Positions 1-13,930 of a DNA stretch of 64,000 bases are shown here, in pieces. Source of the DNA: Rhabdornis inornatus. Its lineage: Eukaryota > Chordata > Aves > Passeriformes > Rhabdornithidae. The notes under the pieces are model-generated. The model saw only the letters and a list, made by a program, of their open reading frames with translations, was not told where the DNA came from and made no database searches. Within the stretch, counting starts at the first letter, position 1. Every line of letters begins with the position of its first letter. Position numbers and translations under genes: made by a program. The stretch lies in contig VWZS01005933.1 in NCBI GenBank assembly GCA_013397075.1, positions 1,076,871 to 1,140,870 of the forward strand, written 5' to 3'.

Positions 1-3000
1 GCAGGTCACCCATTGCTCCAAGGAAGAGGTGGAAGCCAAAGTGGAAAGACAGGCATATTACCCGCTGTTGGCTAATGACTAACTTGAATCAGGTGCTCAA
101 AGCCCACAGGATTCAGTCCTGAGATATGTGAACAAAAATGAGTGTTAAGGTCCACATGTCTACTTGCAAAATGGTTAAGATTCGATCTCTCAGACCCCTT
201 TCTGTTTCAATCTTGAGTACTCCACGCCACATCTGAGGTGTTCTCTGTGGAAGACACTCAGTCCTCCCTCTGCAGAAAATTTTTTGTGATCTACTTTGCT
301 TCTTTCCATGTCTTTTATGAACTTAAACAATTTTCTTATTGAGGAAATTACAATCATTTGGCTATATCTAGTAAGAATTAAAAATAAAGAGTATAGATTG
401 CTCTTTGAGCTATCAGCCTAATGAAACTTGTTTTCTCACTGTCTTCTGTCTCTCAGCCTTTGCATTTTACTTTTTCTTGCTCCAAAACTTTCTCATATTT
501 TACAGTAAATCCATGTCTCCTATAACATGCTACCAGATAATAGCCACAGTTTATGGTGAAGAGACCAAATAGACAAAATGACTGATATGCCAGCATATAT
601 ATAGAGGTTATCCTGACATTACTTATGTACAGCACATCTTGAAAACATCTTCTTTTCTCTCTGTGAGATACTAATTACGTAGTTAATTTTGAAAGTTGTT
701 AACTAGGATAAACATGATAGAACGTATTTCAGAAAACTACAATTTCTGTTTCCAAGTTGACTCAACCTGATCAATATGCTTAAAAAATTATTATGAGAGG
801 ACTGACAAGAGAAAAAAAGGAAATGATGACTCAGCTATTTCTATAGCTTCCTTTTCTAAATAACCCAGACTATAAAAGAAGAAGAAGAAAAATATAAGGA
901 ATAAAATGGTACTATGGTAACTATGTAATGACTAGGAAGTATTTAATTTACCTTTGGACAGAGCTGATAGTTAACGTAAGAAACCAACTTACATGAAGTA
1001 GAATAACCATCAGGAGATTTATTAGAGTGGCAGTGATTCAAAATAATTTCAACGTTACCTAAAATTCATCCAGCAGTTAAACTCCTTGGGCTATACAACA
1101 TCTTGTAAGTAAACACATTCCTGATGCTATTAAATAGTTTCACTGTAGTCATCAAAGGCAGTCAGCATCTTATAAATGCAAGATGAGTTCATGCTAACAT
1201 TGTCACTGGATTTGTTTGCCTATTTGATTGTTAGCTGTATTCACTAGTGCATAGATTTTCTTGTCATTTTTCTCAGTGTTAATCACCTACAACTTCTTTT
1301 AAATAGTCCCAAATTCCATATTAAAAATAAATTCTTAAATTTTACAGAAATTTATACACTTGCTCACTTCAAGTGTGAGAAGGTCAGAGCCACAAAAATA
1401 CAATCCTCTTAAATATGCAATCCTCTTAAAATTGATTTCTGTTTGTAACTTGTACTTGAATCACAGATGATTTCTATGTCAATGTTCATTTTACATTTGT
1501 TAATATGACAGTGGAAGCACATGAAGAGTTCGTGTTCTAAACACTGGCATCAAAATTTTGAAGCCTGAAATTGCAAATAGATTAATTTTGCTGAAACCTG
1601 CACTAAAAGTCATGTGCTGTCCTGAAATCTCCTTCATCCCGTCTTCAGATTCCTCAGCACACCAACAGAAAACACTCCCAATCATTGCAGCTTCTCCTCA
1701 GGGCTAGAAGTGTTCATTTTTCTCTGTGGTCCTGTCATAACCAGGCTTAGGGGTGGATCTCTGCTCTATAATCACAGTGGAATTAACACCCTACTTACAT
1801 AAAGACACGGAAGCAAATCCAGAGTCATCAGGCTAAATCACAGAATGCAGAGTTGTTACAGCTAAAATATTGCTTCAGTGATGTGAAAAACTGCCAGTTG
1901 CTCTGCTTTCCCTCCTTTCATTCTTAGTTTTGTCGGTTTTTTCCAGAGCCTAGAAAATCTGGTAGCAGACAAGACAGACTTTTCAGACTGCTGTCTATAT
2001 AACTGTGAGATGCATGAATCCACTGAACATTTCAAGTAAATCACCATCAACATCACAGTAGCCACGTCAATGAGAAGTATAAGCTCCTTTTGTTCCTAAT
2101 AATGAGGATACATTTTTGCTGCATGGTACTTTAGAATGACTACTGCTACACAAAGGCTCAGTGGATTTTGGAAATGAGAATGTTTTCTTTGTTAGGTTGC
2201 AATTTCTTATTTAAAATGCCATAACTACAAATACTAAGCACATGCTTGTGTTGAAAACTCACCTAAAGAAATCCCAGTATGTATGAAGGAAGCTCCACTT
2301 CTCAAGTTTCATGGACTTTAAAATAAATCTGAATTTTTTTCTGCAGTAAGGAGATAATGTGAAAATGGGTTTTTTTCTTCTTCTTCTTTGGTGGCTTTAT
2401 CTCATTTAGTTTTAAACATATGCACTTTTCATTATACAGTTTACTCACATTTTCATTATGTTTAACAAAGGAAAAAAATATCAAAAGGGAAACATTTAAT
2501 AAAAAAAACACCAGCACTGACACTCAAGGCATATGCTTTTCAAATAATCTTGTCTTCTATGGACAGTGTAGATAGATGGGGAATGGAAGGAAAATGACTT
2601 CTAGCATAGCAGATAAAGCATAAAATTCCTGTTAACTAGAAAATGTGGCATAGAAAGTTCATTTCCTATTTCAGTGGATTATGTGACCACCTCCCAGAAA
2701 AAAAAAAAAAGGGGAATTAGTACCATATGAGCACACATTAACTATTGAAATGAAAGTTATTATTTGCACAATATCCAATACAATTTTAGCTATAAGGCAT
2801 GAGGTCAGAGTTAAGCCAGCAGGAGCATACCCCTCATTGTGCTAATATGCTCTGCATTCACTAAACCAACATATTATATGTTCTGAAAAGAATTGCTTTT
2901 CATTTCTTATCGCTGAATCCCTAAAGTCAAGAACATAGTTATAATTTTCTAGAAATGCATTAATATTTAAAACACCTGAGACAGAATGCAAATATTCAGA

Positions 3001-6000
3001 ATACAATTTCCTTATTGTCAGACTCTTGGCACTGCTTTGTGCCAATATCATTACTGTATCTACAAGAATGCCTTTAATTCTCTGAATCCTTCCTCCCTTG
3101 CCTGTGTCCTCTATTGGAGCTGACAGTTCTATTGTTTTGGGGGGGGTTTTGGTGTATATAAATGCACTTCATACACTAAACTCTGAAAGAGAGAGACTGA
3201 TACAGGCTTGTTGTCTGATTGTTAACAGAGAAATTCACATCAGAATTTGAACTGCAATCAGCCTGAGTTATATTGTCTTACAGTAGAATTCCAATTTTAA
3301 TCTTAGATGGTTTGGGGACACATAAAAATTGCCTCTCTTCTCTATCATAGAGTGCCACATTCCAGAACAACAGAAATATTGAAATAGTTTCCTGCTACAG
3401 AAACAAAAAATAAACAAATATGAGATTCATTTCTTCAAGTTGAAGGCTGTTTGTCATGTTAGGCAACCTCAATACGAATGCAATCATCATCCTGCCTATT
3501 GGCATAAATCTAGTTCTTCTTTTGCACATTTACCTGTAGATTGAACACTAGATTCAGTGCAAATGTAATACCTTAAGCATATAGTCTTGATTACCTAAGT
3601 TTTTGAATCTCTGTTCATGTTCCTAAATTTACAATATTTCTTTTTTTTTTCCTCTCAAGCAGAAACTAGTGATTCCCAGGCAAAAGTATAAATAATGCCC
3701 CCAAATAATATAACTTGTACCATTCACAGGCATCTAAAGCTGTAATATGAATGTTTAACAATAGCACAAGCATTTTCGATTGTAATTAGACACTTCAGTC
3801 ATGTTCAGCAGAGTCAAGTAAAACAGTTTTAAGTAACTAGAGATGTCTTCCTCAAGATCAAACCTAGATTTTTAAATTGATTTTTTGGCTTTTTTTATTT
3901 CTGAGTAATAAGCATAAGACCAAACCAGCTTTAGACTCTTCATGCTAGTTTGATTATTTAATGATTAATTTCTATCTGGTATACTATTTTTGTTCTGTGT
4001 ATCTTAACATTGTCTCCTCCAAATAAGGAAATAGTAAACAGAATTGCCACCCAGTAGGCTTGCCCTAGATAAACAATAGAAAATCCCTGAACAGATTAGT
4101 GGTATACAAATGCTTTAATGATTTCCTCTGAGACAAAAGTCTGGACTCCTATAATGCAAGCAAGGATTACAAATGTAAACTCATACTGGGACTAGCTCTC
4201 CAGTTCAAAAATTCTGCTACCAAACCACCAAAATATCTGTTAGGTAAAGAAGAATATGACTTGTGACCTACCTTGAGTGTATAAGTCAGTAGGGTGCTTT
4301 TGTATGCTCTATGTATAAGTGAATATACATATTTCCATGAGAAAAGCTGACAGAAAAAAATACAGAAGTCCTCAAATTAAAGCTCTGGAGGACATTAAAG
4401 ATGTACAGTTGAGGTCTGTGCAGCCATATCATTTTTTCAGAGATATAAGATTTCTGTATGAAAATCTGGTTTCATGTGCTTCATGTAAAATATGTATGGT
4501 CATTTAGTGCCAAAAATAAAGACAAAGAAAGTCTGTAACTTTAGTAGAACCCCTGGAGTATGAAGTAGCTACAGAAGAGTACTGTGTGGGTTAAAATTAA
4601 TTTCTGCATTTTTGACTGCTAGATTCTAATACAGATGTTTAGATCACCCATACATGAGGGAATGTTCAGTAAAAAGATATATGTGGAATGCTACAACTTG
4701 ATATCACCTGCATCAGCCAAAGGAGTTCACATTCAAGAATGTATTAAACTAGAGGAATTGAATTAAATTAATTGTGGCAGCTCATATGTATGAAGGAAGG
4801 TCAGTGGTTCTTCTGCTGCCTGAAAGATTTTTTTTTGTTGCTCTTTCATGGTATTTTTTTTAAGGGTATAGGACGGCAGCTGCTAGAACACACGATATTT
4901 GCAGCTCCTTCATGAACTCAACACCATAGACTTTACAGTAAGTTCTGATCAGACCTTGTTGGCAAATAAGTTATCTAAGGCTGAGTTAAAACAAAAAAAG
5001 TATCTGCTAAACTACAGGCCAAACTGTCTCTCACAGTCTTGTGCATTTTGTTCAGCTGAGTTATGATCTAACTTCAGTAGTTAAATCAGTAGGATCTGAC
5101 TCAAACTTAGATTTGCCACATCCTAGAAGAGCATGTTAACCTTTACATGACAAACATGAGTATAACCTTCATTTCAGAAAGTGACTCCTGCCCAGTGTTG
5201 GTCGGGGGTGGGGGTGGCCAAGTCTTGCTGAGTAAGCTACTCAAAACCTCTAGCTGTAGCCATTCATAAGCCCGAGTTTATGTTTTTTATTATCAGACTA
5301 TATAATCAAATTTTTAAAAATTTTAATTACAACCTTATAATCAACCTTTTCCAATCAGATTAATCCTATTTTTACTTATCTGTGGATAGTTTACAATTCT
5401 TACAGGCACTTAACTATCTCACTGATGTTTAATTCTATCAAAGAGTTTTGTTCTCTCACTGCTGCTCCTAAACTGTTGCTATATTTTGACATCATAAATC
5501 AAGGACATGAAAATATCTTATGCCCAGCCAAACTGGAAGATTCCTCACTCAAGCAACTATTGTAGTGAAAAAGATATAAGCATTTTTCCAAATACACAAA
5601 TATAATTTCAATGACTAGTTGATGCTGTATTGTAATTGTAAGTAAATTTTTTCCTAAGTCTAGTTTTATTTTTAAGAAATATAAATAAATCTGTGACGCA
5701 TATTATACTCTACTACTAGTATGTACTGTAATTTGTACACACGCACAACTTTAGTTTATGGAAAATACAGCTTTTGTTATTAGGTCTTTTCTGGAAGTCT
5801 TTGAAAAGTTATGCTACACAAGGCAGCAAAATAGATCTAAACCACATTATTTGCTCAGCGTTGTTCAGATTTTAAAAACTGAGTGTTACAGATAAAAATT
5901 CCATTGAGCACCATTGATAACTTCCCCCACCAGCAATTTAGATCTAAACATCACGTTAACTCTTGTGTAGATGCTTGAAAATCTATATGCACAGAAGTTT

Positions 6001-9000
6001 TCCTCAGAAAGCTTCCACAGGAACATAAATTATATCTCCCCTGATAAATTATATCACATTCACAGAAAGATAATTTTTGCTTAAGTCTCCTAAGGAATGC
6101 AATCCTGTAACCTTGGTCTCATCAATTAAAAATCATGTTTCTTTGCCATTTTGTATCTTTTTGATTTCTAGCATTGTGTCAAAAGCATTAGCACAACACT
6201 GCATTTTCAGCAGTGTCAATAGGGGTGTTCACCAGTCATTTAGCATCTGAAAAGTAGCTCCTACACATTCCAATTTCTCTTTAAGAGTTTACCTCTCCCT
6301 GATTATGAAGCTATTTTATTCAATATAAAATTTACATGTCCAAACAATAAGTTCAGAAAAGCAAGTTACAATAATTAAATTCAAATTAATTATTTCCCTA
6401 ACTTGAATATATTTTCAAATATTTATTTTGTTAGTCTGTTAGTTGTTAAAACATTTTAACTTCTCACAACTGTTAAAAAAGTTGTTAAAAAAAAAAGGCA
6501 AAAGTTTTGTAGCTTCTCTTTATGACATTCAAACACAAAAGGTTGCTTGGATTTAAGGGCTTTTTTTATTCAGTTATTTTGAACAGGATTTTCATAGTAC
6601 TGTTCTAAACTTTATAAATTATTAAAGAAGAGAGAAATAAAGAAAGGAAAGAAAAGAAGGTTTGCTTGCCTGGCATATAATTGTGAGGTTCTGCATTTCT
6701 TATCCTACGGGGTCTTCACTGCAATGGACAAATTTTTATTTATATTCATTTTTCCTTGTATTTTAGAGTAATAAAATTATTACTTATATAGGAAAAAAAT
6801 ACAAATCTACCAAAAAGGTAGAAGTGCTACTGATTTTAGCTCATAGGTTTCATCCAAAAAATGTCATTTCGATTAAACTGCAACCATTTTGGCAATAAAG
6901 TGACTTTTGAGGTTCTAAAAATGCATGAGATATGAACGACAGAAGTAAAAAACACATTTTTGTTGCACTGCACAATTCATGCCAAATCTCTTCAGTGTGG
7001 TAACGCCACACTGGAAAAAGTTCAGTCAAAATTTCATCCTGAAACTCACAACTAAAGCACACATGTTATTTTAAACAGAATTACTATAAAAGAGAATGTC
7101 AAGCATTTTTATATCCCTTTAAGACATTTGTATGTAAATTTGCATGTCAAACACATGGCTCTGTCAAAACCAGCATATGGTGGTATGTGCAAGCTGGAAT
7201 CAAGGTAACATTAATTTTGCAAATAACTATTACTGAAAAGATAGGTAGAGTTATTCCACATATTAATTACATATCTCTCATTAAAATACAAAGAGAAAAT
7301 ATATATTTTAGTACAAAGGAATTACCTAACACATTTTTATCTTTGAAGAAATACCAGTTACTATTCAGACTACCTTTTAAGCAAAAAGTTAGTCAAAAAC
7401 TATTACTCCATTGAAAGCCAAAAAACATACTTTGATTTTTCTAACACCTAATTTGTAACATACATACTTCTAGGGTTTGAAGTGAACAGGTAAAACATAT
7501 TCTGCTACACCTTGCAGTTGTATAGGTGAAAGGAAGAAGCAGATCAAATCCAAACATATTGCATATTTTCTGTTACCTGAATAATGTAAAGCCTACAAAC
7601 TAGTTATCAATATTTCAGATAACATAAAATAGAATGGTTTATTTTTTTCATTATATGAATTTCATTATTTAGTAGAAGAAAATGACTGCTTCATTATTTA
7701 TCATCTGCTGCTTATTTATTTAGTATAGGGATAGCCAAACATTTTCAACCCAAAAGCAAAAAAAATCAGTTTGATATTGTTCAAGATGACATTCTTTCTA
7801 ACTCCAGAAAAACATGTCAAAATGTAAAAGGTGAACGAAAAAAGAACGAGACATATCCTGTTCTCCTGCTCTTGGGACAACAAAATCGAGTCAGTCAAAC
7901 AGTACCCACATGGAAAAAAACAGTAAGAAACTATGGAGTACTAATTAGTGAGAAAATAGTTATGAGAGGAATGCACCAAAATTAAGGCATTCCTGTGTGT
8001 TTTGTAAAGCTGAGTGGAAAAATTCTACTTATCTAAAATATTTCTGGTTTACCATTGCGAATCTGGCTTTCAGCTTCTGTTTTACACATGACATGACAAA
8101 GTTTCAGAAATCAATACATAAGCACTGGCACTGAAATGAATAGAATGTGTATTTCAAGCTCTTGTTCATTAATTTCTGTGGAATGCACTAACAGACTAAA
8201 GGCTCTAAGAAATTCAATTCATGCAATATGAACTTTAGTTCCTGCTTCTGAAAGGCCTAGCATATCCCACAGAGTTCTCGTGAGTAAAAGAAACACTGAT
8301 AACTGATGACATACAGATACCGCAAATAAAGGTCATTTTCAAAAGCTGGCTGTATTCCAATATGTTCCATAACTTTGATAGAACCAAATATTAATATAGT
8401 ATGAGTACTCCTTCAACTTAGAGGATGTACATCCTATAGACAGTTTTAAATTTAACATTATTCTTGCAGCGTGTGCTCTTGTATGTTGTGGCTGATAAAC
8501 TGCTATTGTTTTGATTTTGCTTTTTATTTTGAAATAACAACATATTTAGCCCCTAGGTTCTCCTGCTCCCTGAGTTATAGAAGAGCTTTACTCTCTATTT
8601 ATTTCTTAAGTGGAAAATCTTACATTTCACAAAGTAGCATTACCATAATTCACCTGCAACTAAAGTCAGCTTCTCTGAGCCTGTACACCATCTCAAGTTA
8701 GAAAACATTCAGACAGAATAAATAATTAGGTGTCTGCTAGCTTTCTTTGTATGCATAATGTGATTCACCCACTCGATATGAAGCTCACTTAAGTTCACAA
8801 GTCCTGAGTCAAAGACCAAAGAAAAATTAGGACAACTAAACTGGTTCACTGGTATCCAGCTTTTCTCTCTTATTTTGAGAATTGTGCCAGAAGAAGTGGC
8901 CAGGTCTCCCTCTTACTACCTTGAAACACTTCCTGAGTGGCTCTGATGTCCAGCTCCATCTTCTACAGATACTGTCTTTGATGAGCAGAGGCACAATTAA

Positions 9001-12000
9001 ATTGGCCGGTCAAAATTATGTTTAACAGAGGGGTATTCCCTTCAAAAGAAAACTTTAAAATGCATTGTTTCCATGGAAGATGGCAGGATTTTTTTGGTCC
9101 CTGTTTTTGTGCTAAGCACGAGCCACCTCTTCTACTTCAACTTAATTGATGAATTTAGAATTTTTCTGTGTGAAGAAAGAGCATTTTAATGAACTGATTC
9201 ACTCTGAAAAGAGATACAAATTTCTAAATGACTGACCTCTGCTCAATATTCCCCAAAGCATAAGGGAGCAATTTTGTAAATGTATTGCTAAGATACTTTG
9301 ATGGTACTCTGAAAAGGATTTTTTTCTGCATTTTAAATCTTTCAGAATTATGTGCTCTGATTTACATCTCTGTCTGCCATCAAAATCAAGCACACCTGCA
9401 GAATCCCACTGAAGTCAATCAAATTCAATATATGTATATAAGAATCTACCAGTAGAGAATGTTTCAACCTCTATGGTGCAAAAGGTGATTGCACACAAGT
9501 TAAAAAAATCCTAATATTCAAATTAGGGGTGGTTTAAATTCCATCAATTAATTTTTAGGCCATTTAAAAAACATTAATCTATTTTGCACTACTGTTTGCA
9601 GGGAAACCAATGTTTCTCAGTAATTAGCATGATTCAAAAGTTCTTTAAAAAGTGATATGCAAACATAACACGAACTAAAATGGCTTCTCTGTGTACACTT
9701 AACATTCCATGAGTTAAAGCATTTTTTGACATTTTTCTTCAAGTTGTCCTTCCAGTGCCCTATCTGAAATCAAAGAACAAAAAACGCTAATCCTGTTTAA
9801 TTTAGAATAGCAATGAATTAATCCTAATAATGAAATAACTTCAATACAATGTTGTCTTTGAATCATTAGAGGATTTGCAGATAGTATCTTGTGAATGCAA
9901 ACAAGATAATCATACAAGCGCAGACACCAAATAACCCTTTTTCCAAACACTGGTAGGCATGCATATTCAACAAAATGCAAATATTGACTTTTCTGATAGC
10001 AACTAGATCAGATTGCTGAGGTGCCTGATGAGACACTGCAATCCCAGTGTGGGAAACAGTATTGACCTTCATGCTCCGCATGGCAAGCCTGTAGCTTGCT
10101 TGCATTTATGATTCCCCTAAACTCTGAGCGCTTGCCACAACTGCAAGAATAAAGTAGACATGTGGAAAAGGGCAATCTCAGTCAGTACAGAAGAGCTTGA
10201 AAGAAAGTAAACAGGTTTCATGTCTCATAATACCTCTCCAGAGAGACAAGGAACGGAAGAAATGTCATTTGCAATTGACTGCTTATGAAGATAAATGGGC
10301 ACATAAAAAGACTTTTTCTACTTAATAAGCAAGGAAAGGGGATAACAGGTCACACACCTTGCACATTCAGCAATCAGTGTGTCCAGCAAGTGTGTTAGAA
10401 TACAGACCTATGAAAAATGCGAATGCTTTAAAGAGCATTCATCCAGAATAAATGCATACAGTCACAGTCACGTGACATGCTTTACCAAAAACCTCCCCAA
10501 ACACACTATAAAAACCCTAATTTAAAAGAAGAAATATCTATAATACTGTATATTTGAGTTTGTATGTTTTAATCTTGAACTACATTACACTTCTAAGTTT
10601 TGCCTAATTCAACACTTCAGTTTGAAGTGGAAATCAAGAAATGAAAAAGTTCAGCATTTCCTGATACTTTTATTACACTTGCTACAGATGACATGATACC
10701 TCAAAATGGTGGTTTAAAATACGTATTTAAAGGCTGTTAAAGACTCAAATGAAATCCTTTTTTCCCACTAGATTCTAATTTCTTTTCTGAGATCCTCTTT
10801 TTACACACTTTTTATTGTATGTCTGTCCTGACATTTATCTGTATATCTTTGAACACATGAACATATTTCTATAAGTTTATTAATATATATTTACACTGGA
10901 GTATGTTGAACCACCTTAGAAAGACTATGTTTAAGCAATATAAATACATTCTCTTTAGCTTTCATCATTCTGTATTATTTCTGCCAATTCATTTATGATA
11001 CTCCTAACTCTATGTACTGCTTTTATTCTGAGATGCCAGTTATATAAATCGTAATAAGGTTGTTCAATGTTTTTGAGGAAAGAAGGTCAGATTACTGCTA
11101 ATTAGGCCAGAGTGCAACCTACAATCCTCTGAGGATAGAAATTATGATTATGATACCAGAATGTTTTTATTGGGTTTTTTCTTGCCTTTCTATTTGCTAA
11201 AATTTTCGAATCTTTCCTTTCTTCTGAGAGCCTTCATTTAATCAGCTCTATGCAGGACTTTTAAAATATGAGAAAAATGCTTGTTTTAATATTCTTGGAT
11301 TTATTTCTTCCTGAGATAATGAAATGCTTCCTTAAATTTCCATTAAAGTAATGCTGCCATGGATTTTTTTAGTCTTTTAGAAGAATGAAAACATCAAGAT
11401 TTGACTGATTATTTCTAGTGGGCCAGCATTCCCATATGTATATGTGGTTTTTGTGCATAATTTAAATAGAGAGCAATTTGAACCTTATTAGTGAGAATTT
11501 TTGTTTTGATATCCTGCCAGCATAGCAATCTAAGCCAATGCTTAGGTCTAGACAGGACACCAAATGCTAGAGAAACAGAAATTTATAGCCTGGGCAACAT
11601 ATGTGCAGATAAATTCTATGTGCTACAAAGACCAGCGAACATGAAGAGAAGAAAGAATTCCACTGTATCACATTGCCATTGAATACAAAGGCACTCTTAT
11701 AGAATGGTATTTAGGTGTGTAACCATTTGTGTTAAATCTCTTAGATTATTTAACCAACAATCAGCCATAACTTTATCAGCCATGGATTTACCTTCTAACC
11801 AACTCCTGTGCAAGAAAATTCTGATAAGTGTATGGACAAAAATCTATCCCACTGCATTTCTTTCCCAGGCTGGAAACTCTGATAAACAGCTTTTTGACCA
11901 ACAACTGTTGCCTAAACAGCCAAAGGCCTTGCCATGTGTAGTTATGGGGGGCCACATAGAATTACAGTTTGTTGCAGTCATTTTCAATGATACCATATGG

Positions 12001-13072
12001 ATATCCTTTCCATAGAAACAGAAATTTGAGAAAAACAAATTCTGGCAAACCTTATTGTCAACTATTAAAATTTTGAAAGATGAACTTTTTCTGACAGTTA
12101 TCTATACATCACATAAATGTAAAAAAACCTTCAGAATCACTAAAAATTTACCCTATTATGATTTCAGGTAATATTTTAAAAATTAGAAAATAATTGAATC
12201 CCTATTAATTAATAAAATACAATTATTTCTTGAAGATTCACCAGGCCCTCTAAGGTGATGGAAGAACAGGTCAATTAACAAAAATTGAGCCTTTAAAGAC
12301 ATAATCCAAACTGAATGTTCATCCTAACTGTTTTCACTCTGACCCATAAAGTTCACTCCTTCTCAGAATCTGAAACTGAAAACTATGTGCCCTATGACTA
12401 TGGAGAAAGCTAGAATTAACTTCAAACACTTAATCTCTAAAAACCTTTCCAAGTTCAAAGGCATATCCTACCTTTCATATTCAAGGGAGTTTGCATTTTA
12501 AGCCTTACACATGTTCTCCTCCAAGAACACAGATTACTTTTTGCCATGCCAAATATTGAAAGATATGAATGGCTGGTGTGAAAATGGGAGACAGAGTTTA
12601 TGCCAAATGGGGCACAGGTTGGAAAGAACATGGAAAAAGGAGATTTTAGAGAAAATGATCCAGGCCATGGCTGCAAAAATAAAGTTATCTTTACACAGGT
12701 ATGTAAAGGTGAAAAAACAGAGCATCTTATCATGACCCATAAAATGAAACATTTTACCTTGCCCTATAAGAGAGGTTTTTCTACCATTAATGCATCACTT
12801 TGCATGAACTCAAATAAATAAGTGTACAGGTAAAGCACCAAATCTCCTACTTAGTTTCACAGAACCGGGGAAATTCCTTCTGAGATAGGTTTCATTCAAT
12901 TTTTTATTTACTATTTGCATGCGATCACACATAGCATTTTTAAAATCATATTAATTCATGCAAAGAGGAAAAAAATTGCACATGGAGAAATATCTTGCTG
13001 CATGCAAGGAGGACTGCCTCTTGTTTAAAATAATTATAATCTACCTAGCTTTTCATTTCAGGAGTTCCATGC

Positions 13073-13097
13073 TTTTTTTTTTTTTTTTTTTTTTTTT
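13073..13097. repeat. Poly-T tract (25 T)
   Basis: An uninterrupted run of 25 T on the plus strand, read as poly-A on the FSTL5 sense strand. No retroelement body is recognisable on either side, so it may be a slippage product rather than a retroposon tail. Confidence 0.9.
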
Positions 13098-13689
13098 GTA
13101 AAAAGCTACTTTGAAAAATAACCAGAAATTTTATTATTAGAAAGAAAGGCTAGAAAACTGTATTCATTTGCTAAAGATGTACACAATTGCATAATCAAAA
13201 AACTTTGTATGCTTTTTGTACTAATCACTTGAATAGCTCCAATGTAAACCTAATTTTTAATTTTACTCTCCTGAATTAAATTTTAAGCTATAAGAAATCT
13301 ATTTATTTTTTTATTAGAATTAAAATATTTTATTTAAATAGCAAGTTCCTTGTTTTTCTAATCTCTGTCACGTAGGAATATATATGAGTAGGTCTATTTT
13401 TAGTATTTGATGCATTTTTGTTTATAACTCATTCATCTAAGGAAATAGCTTTTCAGACATTGGAGAGCTACTTTAAATTTAAGGATTAAAAAAGAAATTT
13501 AATTTTGAAAGTCTCTTATATAAAAATATATATGAATTAGGAAGCAGAAAGACATTTGAGTGACTGCAACCACTGGTTTAGATGCCTTCAGAATAAGGTA
13601 TAATAATCACCCACATTAAAACTGCTAGTTAAAATGGATGCATTCATTCCTTGCAAAGTTTCCTTAGAAACACTAGACTCTTAAGCATA

Positions 13690-13930
13690 ATCTAAACAGA
13701 CAGCTGGGTCCACCCTTTATGATAATGTGCCACGCAGCTTTATTAATCTGACCTTTGGAATCAAATAAGAAATTTTATACTGCCCCACCATAATTGTAAG
13801 TGGCAGGCATTTTAGCAGTCTGTAATTTGCACTTCACTATAACATCTACTTTCAGTTATGATGTAAATGTTAACAGGATCTGACACCGTCAATCATGTTC
13901 TGGTGTATAAGGCAAGTGACAAAATAGTGT
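13690..13930. other. Candidate conserved non-coding element (unproven)
   Basis: A stretch of more balanced, non-repetitive composition inside AT-rich intron 3. It contains an E-box (CAGCTG), a TTATTAATCTGACCTTTGGAA-like stretch, CATAATTG and TAATTTGC homeodomain-type cores, and no microsatellite or transposon resemblance. FSTL5 introns are large and developmentally expressed genes often carry enhancers, but calling this conserved is inference from composition alone. It has no coding potential that I can see. Confidence 0.2.

Noticed and set aside
11491..12015. Plus-strand frames of 63 and 103 codons that look like a small gene
   Set aside because: No recognisable domain, no splice or promoter context, and another frame is open on the opposite strand. 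Consistent with chance in intronic DNA.
12455..12821. Four overlapping open frames on both strands
   Set aside because: Simultaneous openness on both strands without similarity to any family; read as a local shortage of stop codons.
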